Positions 50,480-59,572 of a stretch of 64,000 bases of DNA are shown here, in pieces. The notes under the pieces were generated by a model. It was not told the origin of the DNA. It ran no database searches and saw only the letters and a program-made list of their open reading frames with translations. Positions within the stretch are counted from its first letter, which is position 1, and each line of letters starts with the position of its first letter. This DNA is from Catenulispora pinistramenti. GTDB taxonomy: Bacteria > Actinomycetota > Actinomycetes > Streptomycetales > Catenulisporaceae. Where the stretch lies: assembly GCF_018274385.1 (NCBI RefSeq), contig NZ_JAAFYZ010000010.1, forward strand, positions 41,586 to 105,585, written 5' to 3'. Made by a program: the position numbers and the translations under genes.

Positions 50480-52024
50480 GTGCTGTACCTGTCCACCCCG
50501 TCCAGCAAGGCTGTACGTGACGCGATGTCGGCCGGACTGATCGGCTGCATGACCACCCCGAACCAGGGCAACCGAATCCCGGTCGACGCGGTATGGGCTG
50601 CTGACAACGGCAAGTTCGGCAAGAACTATGTCGGGGACCAGGCGTGGCTGTCCTGGCTGTGCCGGATGGTGAAGCGCTACGGCTCCGACAAGTGTTTGTT
50701 CGCCGTAGCGCCGGACGTGCCATTCGACGCCGCGGCGACGCTGGAGTGCTCCAGGCCGTGGCTGGCGATGATCCGCGCGCTAGATCTGCCGGCCGCGTTC
50801 TGCGCCCAGGACGGCGCCGAGGCCGACGGCATGGCGCCTTGGGACGAGTTCGACGTGCTGTTCATCGCCGGCTCCGACAAGTTCAAGCTCGGCGAACATG
50901 CCAAAGCCCTTGCCGCCGAAGCGGTCACGCGTGGCAAGAGCGTGCATGTAGGCCGGGTCAACTCCCACAAGCGGTTGCTGATCGCCGACGCGCTCGGCGC
51001 AGCATCCTGCGATGGCACCTTCCTGCGCTACGGCCCGAACAAGAACCTGCCGAAGGTACTGGACTGGCTCGGTCAGCACGCAGCCGCCGAAAGGGTCCGC
51101 GCCAGGGACGACCTGTCCGGGCGAGACCGGCACTGGCACCCCAGACCGTCCTCGTGGATCGGCGCCGACGGCCGGATCCACGCGCCCGAGGGATGGCGCA
51201 CCCACCTGGTGCACGGGGTGCACTGCGACGAGCGGGACTGCGAGGCGTGCATCCACGACTGCGACTGCGCACGCTGCGACCCCTGGTGCGGCTGCGAGCG
51301 CCCGCCGAATTTGATGCTTCCCGGAGGGGAGATGCGCTTTTCCAACGACGGTCGCCTCACCGAGACCGGGCTGCTGGCCCTGGCTGATGAGATCGCCGAA
51401 GCCCTGGGCCCGCCCTGGATCCACGACCAGGTCGGGCACCACTACTACCGCACCCACCTGGTCAGTCCGGATGACGGCTGGCGGATCGCCATCAACGTCG
51501 AGCGCGGACGGCACAAGGCCGCAGCCATCGGCCTGACGCCAACGCTGGAGGGCCGTTGGTGGTGTGACGCGAAACAGGCCAGTATCGGGTTCACGGCTAC
51601 CCGGGACCCGGATGCCATCGCCGCCGATATGCGCCGCCGGCTGTTCCCGGTCTACGCCAAGGCGCTGGATATCGAACGCCCCGGAATCGAACACGAGCGG
51701 GACCGGCGCGAACGCTTCGCCCACGCCGCCGCCCGTCTGGGTTCCCATCTGCCGGGACACACCGCGAAGGATCTAAGCGTCCGCGACTTGCGGTTCGACA
51801 AGTATTGGAAGGACCGGCACGGCTCCTACAACACCGCGCGCCTGTCCTCGAACAGCCGCACCGTCGCCCTGGATCTGCGCAACCTACCCTTGGATGTGGC
51901 GTGCTCGGTCATCGACCTCATCGAAGGCCGCACCGGAACGCGCCGTCGACCGCACGGAGCCGACACCGCCGCGCGCCGGCACGCCCGGCGCAGCAACCGG
52001 GCGGCGAAGGCGAGGCGGCCGTGA
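50480..52024 (+). CDS. DpdA/TGT-like protein fused to a second module
   Basis: A 514-residue open frame from GTG 50480. Residues 1-210 follow the order of the tRNA-guanine transglycosylase superfamily as seen in phage DpdA-type proteins: MLYLSTPSSKAVRD, VDAVWAADNGKFG, LFAVAPDVPFDAAATLE, AAFCAQDGAEADGM, VLFIAGSDKFKLG and VHVGRVNSHKRLLIADALGA then SCDGTFLRYGPNKNLPK. DpdA exchanges guanine in DNA for 7-deazaguanines. Residues 250-274 are Cys-dense (CDERDCEACIHDCDC). From Met285 (ATG 51332, with GGAGGGG upstream) a second protein begins, paralogous to the next gene. No 7-deazaguanine synthesis genes are seen here. Confidence 0.65.
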   Translation: MLYLSTPSSKAVRDAMSAGLIGCMTTPNQGNRIPVDAVWAADNGKFGKNYVGDQAWLSWLCRMVKRYGSDKCLFAVAPDVPFDAAATLECSRPWLAMIRALDLPAAFCAQDGAEADGMAPWDEFDVLFIAGSDKFKLGEHAKALAAEAVTRGKSVHVGRVNSHKRLLIADALGAASCDGTFLRYGPNKNLPKVLDWLGQHAAAERVRARDDLSGRDRHWHPRPSSWIGADGRIHAPEGWRTHLVHGVHCDERDCEACIHDCDCARCDPWCGCERPPNLMLPGGEMRFSNDGRLTETGLLALADEIAEALGPPWIHDQVGHHYYRTHLVSPDDGWRIAINVERGRHKAAAIGLTPTLEGRWWCDAKQASIGFTATRDPDAIAADMRRRLFPVYAKALDIERPGIEHERDRRERFAHAAARLGSHLPGHTAKDLSVRDLRFDKYWKDRHGSYNTARLSSNSRTVALDLRNLPLDVACSVIDLIEGRTGTRRRPHGADTAARRHARRSNRAAKARRP

Positions 52025-52719
52025 CCGACACGAACACGAGGCAACTCGTCGAGACCATCGCCTACGAACTCGATGGGTGGGAGGCCCGGCCAGACCGGTA
52101 CGGCCAGACCCAGTGGGCCGAGCTGCACGGCCCAGCCGGCGAAGTGATCCAACTGCGCGTCGGCCCGCACTGGATCGAAGCCCGCAGCATTCACGACCAG
52201 GACCTGGGCCGTACCCGTCACTGGGATGTCGCTGCATACCGGCGTGCCGAGATCGGGTTCAGCGCCACCAAAACCCCGGCCCGCATGGCCGCAGAGATCC
52301 GGCGCCGGCTGCTGCCTATCGTGCGCGAGAACAACCGGCTCCTGGACGCCAAAGCAGCGCTGATCGCCGAAGGTCGGGCCGCCGACGACGCCCTGTTCAC
52401 TGCCGCCGAGAAGCTGTTTCCCGGGCTGCTCTGGCGCGACAACGGCAACCGCCGCCGAGACGAGGCAGCGGCCTGGGGACACGGCGACGCCATCGGCATG
52501 GAGTTCTGCCTGGACCTGTGGCCCCACGACACCCACTGCACCCTGTCCTTCAGCAGCCTGTCCCGCGCCGAAGTCCTCGCGCTGATCCAGTCCGCTGCCG
52601 CACTGCCCACACCGCACGCTGCGCGGTCGGACAACGGCGTAGCGCGCACCGCCACGCGCACCGGCGACGCCGCACCCGCGATCGAGCAAGGCGCAGCCGA
52701 TGAGCCGAACCCCACCTGA
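52021..52719 (+). CDS. Hypothetical protein, paralogue of the preceding C-terminal module
   Basis: A 232-residue protein from GTG 52021 (GTGA overlap). RAEIGFSATKTPARMAAEIR and RRRLLPIVRENNRLLDAK parallel QASIGFTATRDPDAIAADMR and RRRLFPVYAKALD in the module before it. This indicates tandem duplication followed by fusion of one copy to the DpdA-like gene. Function unknown. Confidence 0.6.
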   Translation: MTDTNTRQLVETIAYELDGWEARPDRYGQTQWAELHGPAGEVIQLRVGPHWIEARSIHDQDLGRTRHWDVAAYRRAEIGFSATKTPARMAAEIRRRLLPIVRENNRLLDAKAALIAEGRAADDALFTAAEKLFPGLLWRDNGNRRRDEAAAWGHGDAIGMEFCLDLWPHDTHCTLSFSSLSRAEVLALIQSAAALPTPHAARSDNGVARTATRTGDAAPAIEQGAADEPNPT

Positions 52720-53521
52720 GGCGGCGGTGGCCTCGCTGCCGCTGAAGCTCGGCGGAGAACTGCGAATCCTGTCCGAGGACGTCGACTTGGCACGCGGCAC
52801 GGTCCGCTGGATGGTGCGCGGCCCGCACATCACCGGCGTGGTATGGCTAACCCGCGAAGACCCGTGGGACCTGGACGACCCCGACGGCCCAGCAAACTTC
52901 CGCTGCCGGATGTACTCCGGAGACTCCACCGGCATCCGTGACCGCCGCAACGACGTGATCCGCACCGACCCGCTGACCTGCTACGGCGTCCCGGCCAGCC
53001 GCTACCGGCTCGGCGAACGCATGGCACACCTGCCCGAGCTAGCTGCTGACGTGATCCCGGACCGGGACGACTACGCCGGCGTCACCGCCTCAGCCCGCCG
53101 CGTCGTCGACGTCCGTCACGCCCTGGCCCGGTACGCCCTGGGCGCGCCGTGGCTGAGCGATCTGCTGTGGACCTGGCGGCTCCAGACCGCCGTGAAGATC
53201 TCTGCCCGTGCCAGCGCCGACCGGGCCCGGCAGCTCGACACCATCCGTGCTGCCCGTGCCGCTATCAGCCGTGCGGAAGCTGTGCTGGATTCCGTGGCCG
53301 CTGAATTCGCCGAAGCCGCCGAGCGGGGCACTGCCCCGCTGGCCCGCGACGGCTTCGACCTGCTCAGCCCGGTCAAGGCCGCAAGCGAGCAGCCCACGAT
53401 TACCACCCTGGCCTGCCCCGCAGCACCGCACCCACCCACATCGGAGAACCTGCTTGAAGTACGAGATCACCGTCGAGGACCTGGTACCACGCCGCCGGGA
53501 ACTCACCATCGAGATCCCTGA
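52700..53521 (+). CDS. Hypothetical protein running into the next gene
   Basis: A 273-residue frame from ATG 52700, overlapping the previous gene by 20 bases. VASLPLKLGGELRILSEDVD, GVVWLTREDPWDLDDPDGP and a helical region ISARASADRARQLDTIRAAR look coding. The last ~30 residues (PPTSENLLEVRDHRRGPGTT) overlap the next gene by 68 bases and look like read-through past a lost stop. No family recognised. Confidence 0.55.
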   Translation: MSRTPPEAAVASLPLKLGGELRILSEDVDLARGTVRWMVRGPHITGVVWLTREDPWDLDDPDGPANFRCRMYSGDSTGIRDRRNDVIRTDPLTCYGVPASRYRLGERMAHLPELAADVIPDRDDYAGVTASARRVVDVRHALARYALGAPWLSDLLWTWRLQTAVKISARASADRARQLDTIRAARAAISRAEAVLDSVAAEFAEAAERGTAPLARDGFDLLSPVKAASEQPTITTLACPAAPHPPTSENLLEVRDHRRGPGTTPPGTHHRDP

Positions 53522-54206
53522 GGACCTGGGCGACACCAACGACCTGAGCGAGTACCTGGACCAACACCCTGAGCTGTGGCGGGACATCCACCTGCCGACA
53601 GACCGCCAGATCGTCACCGTCATCAGTCCGGCGCCCGAGCCCGAACCGCTCGCCAACGACCATCTGATCGCCGTGGAGTGGGACGAGACCGCCGCGACGC
53701 ATTACCGTGCCCTGGTCACCATCGGCGAACTGCTCCAGGAACTGGGAGCCGCCGGCCGCAAGACCAAGGCGTTCCACGATCCGGTCGAGATGTCCTGGCA
53801 CCTGCGCGGTTACGCCCCCGAGAACGGCCTGGGCACCTGGCTGAACCTGCTGCACGCCCAGCGCCGCGTCAACACCACCTCCACCACCCCGCTGGACGAC
53901 CCGCTCATCACCAACGTGCGCCTGGCCACTAATACCGAGCGCGACGAACACCGCGCCACCATCCCGACCGTCCCCGGGCTCCGAGACAGCACGGTGACGT
54001 TCGAATTCGCAGAGACCTTCCGCGGCCGCGTCGATTTGACCGACCTGGCTGAAGCCGGAGTCTGGCAGCCCGGCACCCCAGTCACCAGCCAGGTGCTGAA
54101 GGACTACTTCGGGCCCGGCGGACAGGACCGCGGGCAGGTCACCGACACCGAGCACGACCACAGCCGGATCAACTACACCGGCCCCGAGGACGGGGACCGC
54201 CGATGA
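53454..54206 (+). CDS. Hypothetical protein
   Basis: A 250-residue protein from TTG 53454 after CGGAGAA. Acidic: EITVEDLVPRRRELTIEIPE, LANDHLIAVEWDETAATHYR, RVDLTDLAEAGVWQPGTPVT. It overlaps the next gene by four bases (ATGA). No family recognised. Confidence 0.6.
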   Translation: MKYEITVEDLVPRRRELTIEIPEDLGDTNDLSEYLDQHPELWRDIHLPTDRQIVTVISPAPEPEPLANDHLIAVEWDETAATHYRALVTIGELLQELGAAGRKTKAFHDPVEMSWHLRGYAPENGLGTWLNLLHAQRRVNTTSTTPLDDPLITNVRLATNTERDEHRATIPTVPGLRDSTVTFEFAETFRGRVDLTDLAEAGVWQPGTPVTSQVLKDYFGPGGQDRGQVTDTEHDHSRINYTGPEDGDRR

Positions 54207-55417
54207 CCTCCATCGACATCTCCGCCATCGCCGCCGACCTGGCCAGCCACGACGGCTCGATCCGGCCCACAGGCCCGACCGCCAAGACCGGGGGGCTGCT
54301 GCTTGCCGAGCACATTGAGCACATCATCGACGGTGCCGCCTTGGCCGGGGCCTTCGCCGACCTGGCCGACCGGCCATCCATCGAGGTCAGCACCCTCACC
54401 CACACCGACCGCACCGTATGGATCTGCCTGGAGTTCGACCACGACCAGCACCTGCTGCGCACCGGGCCCGTCCCGGTGAGCGAACTCGCCCAGACCAACC
54501 TGAACCACGCCGACGACATCGCGGCGCTGTTCCGCCGGGTACGGCATCTGATGAGCACCGCCGTGCTGCTGGACACCCCAGCGACGCGCTCCAACCTGCT
54601 CGGCGTACGCGCCCGGACCTCTCGCTCCGGACCACCGCGGCTGTCGGTCGCGGGGCTCGCGCTCGACGAGGCCGTCCTGGAGGCAGTCCGGAACACCTGC
54701 CTGGACAGCTACGACAACCCCGCCGGCGACAGCATGCGTCTCGGCGCGGCCCTGGCTGCGGTGCGCGGCAACCCGCTGTCCAAAGCTCAGGCCTACGGCA
54801 CTGACCCGATCCCGGACCGCATCGAAGCCCTGTGGCAACAGGCCGAAGAGGCCGAGATGGACATCGCCGCCCAGCACCTGCCCGCCAGCCTGGACCTTCC
54901 GATGTACGCCGCCAGCAACCTGGTCGGCGCGTTCATCAACGCCATCGCCAACCCCACGGCAGGCCCAGCGGTCGACGTCGAAGGCCCGGTAGCGGTGACG
55001 TGCCGCAAGCGGCGCGAGACCTGTTATGAGCTCGTCGCCTCCGCAGCCCACGCCCAGCACTTCGTATTCGAGCGGGCCGAGGAGATGTCCCACCCCGACG
55101 CGGTCCAGACCCGCATGTGGATCGACGCGATCCACGCCGAGGTCGTCCGAGCCACCGAGACTGCGCTACTGCTGTCGAACCTGGCCGAGACCGCCGAACG
55201 CCACGACGAACCGCTGAGTGCGCGCGCCGCCGACACCGAGGCGGACCGCCACGTGCAGAAGGCCGAGCGAACAGTGGCCAATGCCTGGTTCGCGGCCGCC
55301 GAGGCGCTTCAGGCCACCGAGTCCGGCCGTAGCAGAACGAAGGTCTTCGCCGAGTGGGAACGCCGCACCGGCTGGGAGTTCGCAGGCGGCTTGCGTCCGT
55401 GCGATAGCACAGCGTGA
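54203..55417 (+). CDS. Hypothetical alpha-helical protein
   Basis: A 404-residue protein from ATG 54203. Mostly helical: GLLLAEHIEHIIDGAALAGA, ELAQTNLNHADDIAALFRRV, a Cys-containing stretch (VTCRKRRETCYELVASA) and helices to the end. It closes the long rightward accessory operon; an 89-base gap follows. No family recognised. Confidence 0.6.
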   Translation: MTSIDISAIAADLASHDGSIRPTGPTAKTGGLLLAEHIEHIIDGAALAGAFADLADRPSIEVSTLTHTDRTVWICLEFDHDQHLLRTGPVPVSELAQTNLNHADDIAALFRRVRHLMSTAVLLDTPATRSNLLGVRARTSRSGPPRLSVAGLALDEAVLEAVRNTCLDSYDNPAGDSMRLGAALAAVRGNPLSKAQAYGTDPIPDRIEALWQQAEEAEMDIAAQHLPASLDLPMYAASNLVGAFINAIANPTAGPAVDVEGPVAVTCRKRRETCYELVASAAHAQHFVFERAEEMSHPDAVQTRMWIDAIHAEVVRATETALLLSNLAETAERHDEPLSARAADTEADRHVQKAERTVANAWFAAAEALQATESGRSRTKVFAEWERRTGWEFAGGLRPCDSTA

Positions 55418-55507
55418 TCGGCAATGCCCGAGCGGTCTCTGGGAAACGTGGCACCATGGATTCCACCGCTCGGCTGACGCCAGCGACCTGGATCCGGGAG
55501 GCTGCAC

Positions 55508-56176
55508 ATGGCGATCGACGCCAAGGCTGTTGTGTTCGTCGGCCTACCCGAGATCGCGAAGATTGTCGGTTTGACCCGTACTCGGATCCACGAGATTGCG
55601 GACAACGCTGACTCTGCGCTCCGTGTGCTTGGAAAGAACGATGCCGTGATTGGCGGCAGGCCAGCTTGGTTGCTCTCGCCGCTTCTTGCACGCTTGGTCG
55701 CTGCGGGTTATGAGCCAAGGGATGCGGTGGTCGCAGCACTACGTGAGAAACGTTCGGTACCTGCGGGCAGCATTCCGGTGGGCATCGCCGAAGCTGCCGA
55801 AATCTTGCGCACCAGCGTCGAGACGACGCGGAGCCGTGTCGAGGCTGGAACTTCAGCCGCCGTGTTGTTCAAATTCGGACGTGATCGAGCGTTGGATTTG
55901 AACGAGCTTGTGGCAAAAGCAGCGGAACGCGGACACTCAATCGACCACCAAGCAGCCCAAAAATGGCGTCAGATCAACAGCGGGGGAACAGCGAAGTTGG
56001 GCGTCGTGGCCTCAGTGCGCCTTGTCTGCGGCACGACAGACGATGATCAGGATATTGCGTTGCGCGAGGCCGTTCGCCTGCTCCAGAGCCCGGAGCTCCT
56101 CAACGCGGCACTCTCGACGCTGGGGCTCCGCGTTGTAGCTACCACCGTCGAGTCAATCGAGCCTCTCCCAATTTAG
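55508..56176 (+). CDS. DNA-binding protein with two HTH motifs
   Basis: A 222-residue protein from ATG 55508 after GGGAGG. Two AlpA- or MerR-like helix-turn-helix units are visible: VGLPEIAKIVGLTRTRIHEI near residue 10, and VGIAEAAEILRTSVETTRSR near residue 97. The rest is helical. It stands alone between the accessory operon and the DUF2637-like gene and has less extreme codon bias than its neighbours, suggesting separate acquisition. It probably regulates nearby promoters. Confidence 0.65.
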   Translation: MAIDAKAVVFVGLPEIAKIVGLTRTRIHEIADNADSALRVLGKNDAVIGGRPAWLLSPLLARLVAAGYEPRDAVVAALREKRSVPAGSIPVGIAEAAEILRTSVETTRSRVEAGTSAAVLFKFGRDRALDLNELVAKAAERGHSIDHQAAQKWRQINSGGTAKLGVVASVRLVCGTTDDDQDIALREAVRLLQSPELLNAALSTLGLRVVATTVESIEPLPI

Positions 56177-56311
56177 ATTAGCCGATCCTTCACATCGCCC
56201 CTCCGTCTCCGCCGGGTTTCTCGGGACGGCCGCTTGCCTCCCTCCGCAGGATGGGTTCTGCATTGCACTCATCGGTGGCGCTCAGCAACGAGGATCGGCG
56301 GCAACCGTGTT

Positions 56312-57479
56312 CACCGGTGGGTAACTAGCAGCGTCTGCCGCACCCGCACACTCACCAGAGGGCCATCGCGGTAGAAGGTCAAAACCCTTACTGAGCAGCA
56401 CAGCCTACCGATGGCCGAGTGCTCACTGCTCCTCCGAACCTTGAGGAGGTCAATGCCTTCCACCGGTGGGAATTCAGCGTCCACCGCCCGCAGCTTCTGG
56501 ATCTACTTCTGGATCTACACCGGCCTGATCCTCGGCGCCCTCGCGTCAGTGTCGGCGAACATCGCCTACACCTACATCCCGCCGCACATTCAGCCGGCGT
56601 GGTGGCCACGTTCGCGCCTGTGGGATCCGGCAGCCTACATCCCGCCACCCGGGGATGTGGCGGTGGCAGTGTTCTGCCCCGTCTCTATTTTCATCTTGAC
56701 CGAGGTGATCACTCGGCCGCGCTGGCGGGAGGGCAAGCTGTCGTTCGCTGTCCGTGCCGTCTCAGCTGTAATGGTCGGGCTTCCGGTTGCTGTGGCGTCC
56801 TACCTACACTTGTGCTCTCTACTGGAGTACTACAGCACCATCCCATTCATCGCCTACACGCTGCCGCTGACCGTGGATGGGCTGATGCTGGCCTGTACCG
56901 CAGCGCTCCAGTTGACCGGTCACGAGCCCCAGCAGGCACGGACCGACGGGGATGCCGCGGTGGACGTGCCGCCCTCCATCGAAGCCTTGGTGCCCCGGCC
57001 CCGGCTGCCACTCGATGACACGATTCCGACGCCGCATGGCGCCCCATCGAGCCTTGGCGGCCGGTGGCCGACAGTGCCGACGCTGGTGTCGGTCCCTGAA
57101 CTCGCCGACGCCGACGAGCCTCCACCGGTGGTCTCCCCAACGGCCCATGCTGGTGGCTCGACGAAACCAGTGGGTCAGCGCTATCAGCCGGCGGCACCAC
57201 CGGTAGATGCCGAGTCGGACAGTTACCCACCGGCGAACAACCCCGGGGTGTCTGAGGTCGGTCACTCCCCACTTGAGACTCCACCGGTGGCGCTAGTGGC
57301 CGTCGGCCCCGAGGTGCCAATCCCACCGGTGAGCCTGGTCGGACTACCAGTGGGCGTGTCTCTTCTCCCTCTGGAACTTCTCGCCCCACCGCCCCCGACA
57401 AGGGGTCAGGAGCCTGAGCCACCGGAGGGCACCGAGCCCACCAGAGGTACGGAACCGAGCCCTTTTGAGCCCACCGGTG
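56312..57479. repeat. Cluster of six palindromic CACCGGTG octamers
   Basis: Exact copies at 56312, 56461, 57123, 57282, 57324 and 57472, with near copies CACCGGTA at 57198 and CACCGGCG at 57228. The copies fall in different reading frames of the DUF2637-like gene and one lies before it, so protein repetition alone does not explain them. I noticed about as many exact copies in the whole rest of the window (for example 2217, 11538, 38510, 47166, 62354). Confidence 0.6.
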
Positions 57480-57865
57480 ACCGCGTCCCAGAATCGGGTG
57501 AGGGTGTGGCTGTGCGTCCGGTGCCATTCGGCAGGCTCGGCGCCTCGGACCTCGCCGATGCCGAGATCATCAAGTTGGCGACAGCGGACAGCCCATACGA
57601 CAAGGTCACCGCTACCGGGTTGCGGAAGGACTTCGGTGTGGGGCCCGGCCGCGGCGCCCGGATCCGCGACGCGATCGCCAGACGGCGCCTTGCCGCGCGG
57701 CTGGCCGCCGGGCTCCGTGAGCAGATCGAGCGGCTGCGCACCACCGATACCCCAGAGTCCGCGCAGGCTTCTGAACCCACCGAACAGCAGCCGACTTCTC
57801 CCGATTCTGGCGATATGGAGGCTTCGATCAAGCCCTCATCAGAACTTTCCCGGCCAGGGGCTTGA
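56453..57865 (+). CDS. DUF2637-like four-helix membrane protein
   Basis: A 470-residue protein. ATG 56453 is chosen because GAGGAGG lies just before it. Four hydrophobic helices span about residues 14-160 (WIYTGLILGALASVSANIAY; VAVAVFCPVSIFILTEVI; AVMVGLPVAVASYLHL; YTLPLTVDGLMLACTAALQL), as in DUF2637 / SpdB-type proteins of Streptomyces plasmids. A long Pro/Val/Glu-rich linker (about 170-390) leads to a C-terminal helical motif (ATGLRKDFGVGPGRGARIRD) that resembles a DNA-binding winged helix. Such proteins are linked to plasmid spreading; in a phage it may tether DNA to the membrane. Confidence 0.65.
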   Translation: MPSTGGNSASTARSFWIYFWIYTGLILGALASVSANIAYTYIPPHIQPAWWPRSRLWDPAAYIPPPGDVAVAVFCPVSIFILTEVITRPRWREGKLSFAVRAVSAVMVGLPVAVASYLHLCSLLEYYSTIPFIAYTLPLTVDGLMLACTAALQLTGHEPQQARTDGDAAVDVPPSIEALVPRPRLPLDDTIPTPHGAPSSLGGRWPTVPTLVSVPELADADEPPPVVSPTAHAGGSTKPVGQRYQPAAPPVDAESDSYPPANNPGVSEVGHSPLETPPVALVAVGPEVPIPPVSLVGLPVGVSLLPLELLAPPPPTRGQEPEPPEGTEPTRGTEPSPFEPTGDRVPESGEGVAVRPVPFGRLGASDLADAEIIKLATADSPYDKVTATGLRKDFGVGPGRGARIRDAIARRRLAARLAAGLREQIERLRTTDTPESAQASEPTEQQPTSPDSGDMEASIKPSSELSRPGA

Positions 57866-57953
57866 TTACTCGAACGCATTTGCGTAGCCTCTTTTTCGGC
57901 GGGCAGAGCTGTGTCCAAAAACCGGTCTCCGCCCCTTCATCTTCAACTACGTC

Positions 57954-57989
57954 GAGCCCCCGAGGCGTCCGCTAGGACCCCGGGGGCTC
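57954..57989 (+). terminator. Intrinsic terminator-like hairpin
   Basis: A 9-bp stem GAGCCCCCG (57954-57962) with CGGGGGCTC (57981-57989), followed by GTGTGTTT. It separates the DUF2637-like gene from the Rad52-like gene. Confidence 0.6.
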
Positions 57990-58095
57990 GTGTGTTTCCG
58001 TCGCGTTCTCTCCGCGGCGCCGCCCATATGCACTTCCGTGCGCCAGGGCCGCCGGCCACGCTGCCGCGTCGCGCGCCTCCCGAAAGTGGGTAACC

Positions 58096-59487
58096 ATGAC
58101 CACCGCCGTCATCCCGGCAACCGGGCTGGAGCCTGCACCAGGGCCGGATTCCGGGCTACTTGATGCCGAGCCGCTACTGCCCGGCGAGACCGGACGGATC
58201 GACGACATCCCCGCCGAAGTCTGGACGCGGCTCACCACGCCGTTCGACCTCGACCAGATCGAAAAGCGACCTCAGGTCACTTGCTGGAAATGCACAGACA
58301 ACAAGAAGAACAAGCGGCCAGAGACGTGCGACGAACACCCCCGCAAGGCCCGCTGCGCTGTCTGCGCCCAGTTCATCACCCCCGGCCACATCCACCTGGA
58401 CTACGTCGGTCACGCCGGGATCACGATGCGCCTGAACGAGGTGCTGACCCCGGCAGGCTGGAACTGGCGGCCCATGGCCTACACCTCGAACGGCACGCCG
58501 CTGTTGAGCGACGGGGGCATGTGGATCCTGCTTACCATCGGTACCGTCACCCGCATCGGGTTCGGCGACGCCTCCGGTAAGACGATGTCCCCGAGCGCCA
58601 TCAAGGAGATCATCGGCGACGGCATCCGCAACGCCGGGATGCGCTTCGGTATCGCCACCTACCTGTGGTCCAAGTCTAACGCGGCCGAGCAGCTGAAGAA
58701 CCTGCCCACCGAGCCGGAAGAGGACTACGCGACCTCCCTGGCCGCCGCTTCCGACATGGGCGAGTTGTACCAGGTCGCGTCCCGGCTCAAGCGCGCTGTC
58801 GAGGCCGGAGCGGTTTCCGAGGCGCTGGCCGCGCTACTGCGCCGGGCCTTCAATGGCCGCCGCGCCGACCTGGACTCCGAGCAGCAGCACTCCCCCTCTG
58901 CCCCGCTGCCAGATGATCACTGGGAAACCCCGGCGACGACGCACCCCGCAAGCACCAACGCGGCCGCCGCGCCGAGCCAACACCAGAGGGACGTCACCGA
59001 TCCGGCGGCTCAGGGCCCACCGGCTGGCTCGGGCCTAACCGTGATCCCGGCGCTGGCGGACGTCGAGATGGAGCCGCCCCGGGCTCGCGGCGAGACCGAG
59101 GACTTCTTCGCCTCCCTGACCACTGCCAAGAGCCTGGACGCGGTCAATCGCGTCGAGGTCCGGTTCACCGACCGCTTCAACGGCACCGTCATCAACAGCA
59201 CCCTGTTCGTCAACCTGGTGATCGCAGCCGCCGCGCGCCGCGCCGAACTGGGCGGCACCAGGCCGCCGATGAGCCCGGCCGCCGCCGCGCTGGCCGCGAT
59301 ACTGGCACGCGCCGCACAGTCCACGCGTAGCCACAAGGACGTCGAGCGGATCCACGCACTCATCCGCCACCACGCCGCCGCCGGCAACCTGGACGACGGC
59401 GAGACAGCGGAGCTGATGGAGGAGTGCAAGCAGGTGTACCGTGCGGTCTTCACTCTCGGCCAGGACGCCCAGCGCTCCGCTGCCTGA
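58096..59487 (+). CDS. Rad52-like single-strand annealing protein with zinc cluster
   Basis: A 463-residue protein from ATG 58096. The core matches the Rad52/Sak-type phage annealing proteins: DYVGHAGITMRLNEVLTPAG, WNWRPMAYTSNG, GMWILLTIGTVTRIGFGDAS, AIKEIIGDGIRNAGMRFGIA and TYLWSKSNAAEQL. Just before it, residues about 60-98 carry CWKC, CDEHP, CAVC and HIH elements, a probable zinc domain. The C-terminal half has an acidic linker and a helical domain. It would anneal complementary single strands in phage recombination; an SSB gene lies nearby. Confidence 0.7.
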   Translation: MTTAVIPATGLEPAPGPDSGLLDAEPLLPGETGRIDDIPAEVWTRLTTPFDLDQIEKRPQVTCWKCTDNKKNKRPETCDEHPRKARCAVCAQFITPGHIHLDYVGHAGITMRLNEVLTPAGWNWRPMAYTSNGTPLLSDGGMWILLTIGTVTRIGFGDASGKTMSPSAIKEIIGDGIRNAGMRFGIATYLWSKSNAAEQLKNLPTEPEEDYATSLAAASDMGELYQVASRLKRAVEAGAVSEALAALLRRAFNGRRADLDSEQQHSPSAPLPDDHWETPATTHPASTNAAAAPSQHQRDVTDPAAQGPPAGSGLTVIPALADVEMEPPRARGETEDFFASLTTAKSLDAVNRVEVRFTDRFNGTVINSTLFVNLVIAAAARRAELGGTRPPMSPAAAALAAILARAAQSTRSHKDVERIHALIRHHAAAGNLDDGETAELMEECKQVYRAVFTLGQDAQRSAA

Positions 59488-59505
59488 CGACCCCTTTCCC
59501 TTCCA

Positions 59506-59538
59506 CGCCCCCGGCACTTCGTAGCCCCGGGGCGTTTT
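59506..59538 (+). terminator. Intrinsic terminator
   Basis: CGCCCC (59506-59511) pairs with GGGGCG (59529-59534), with extra pairing inside, followed by TTTT. It ends the annealing-protein unit. Confidence 0.7.
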
Positions 59539-59572
59539 CCATCGTTCCCCTGTTTGCGGAAGCGAGAGCGTC

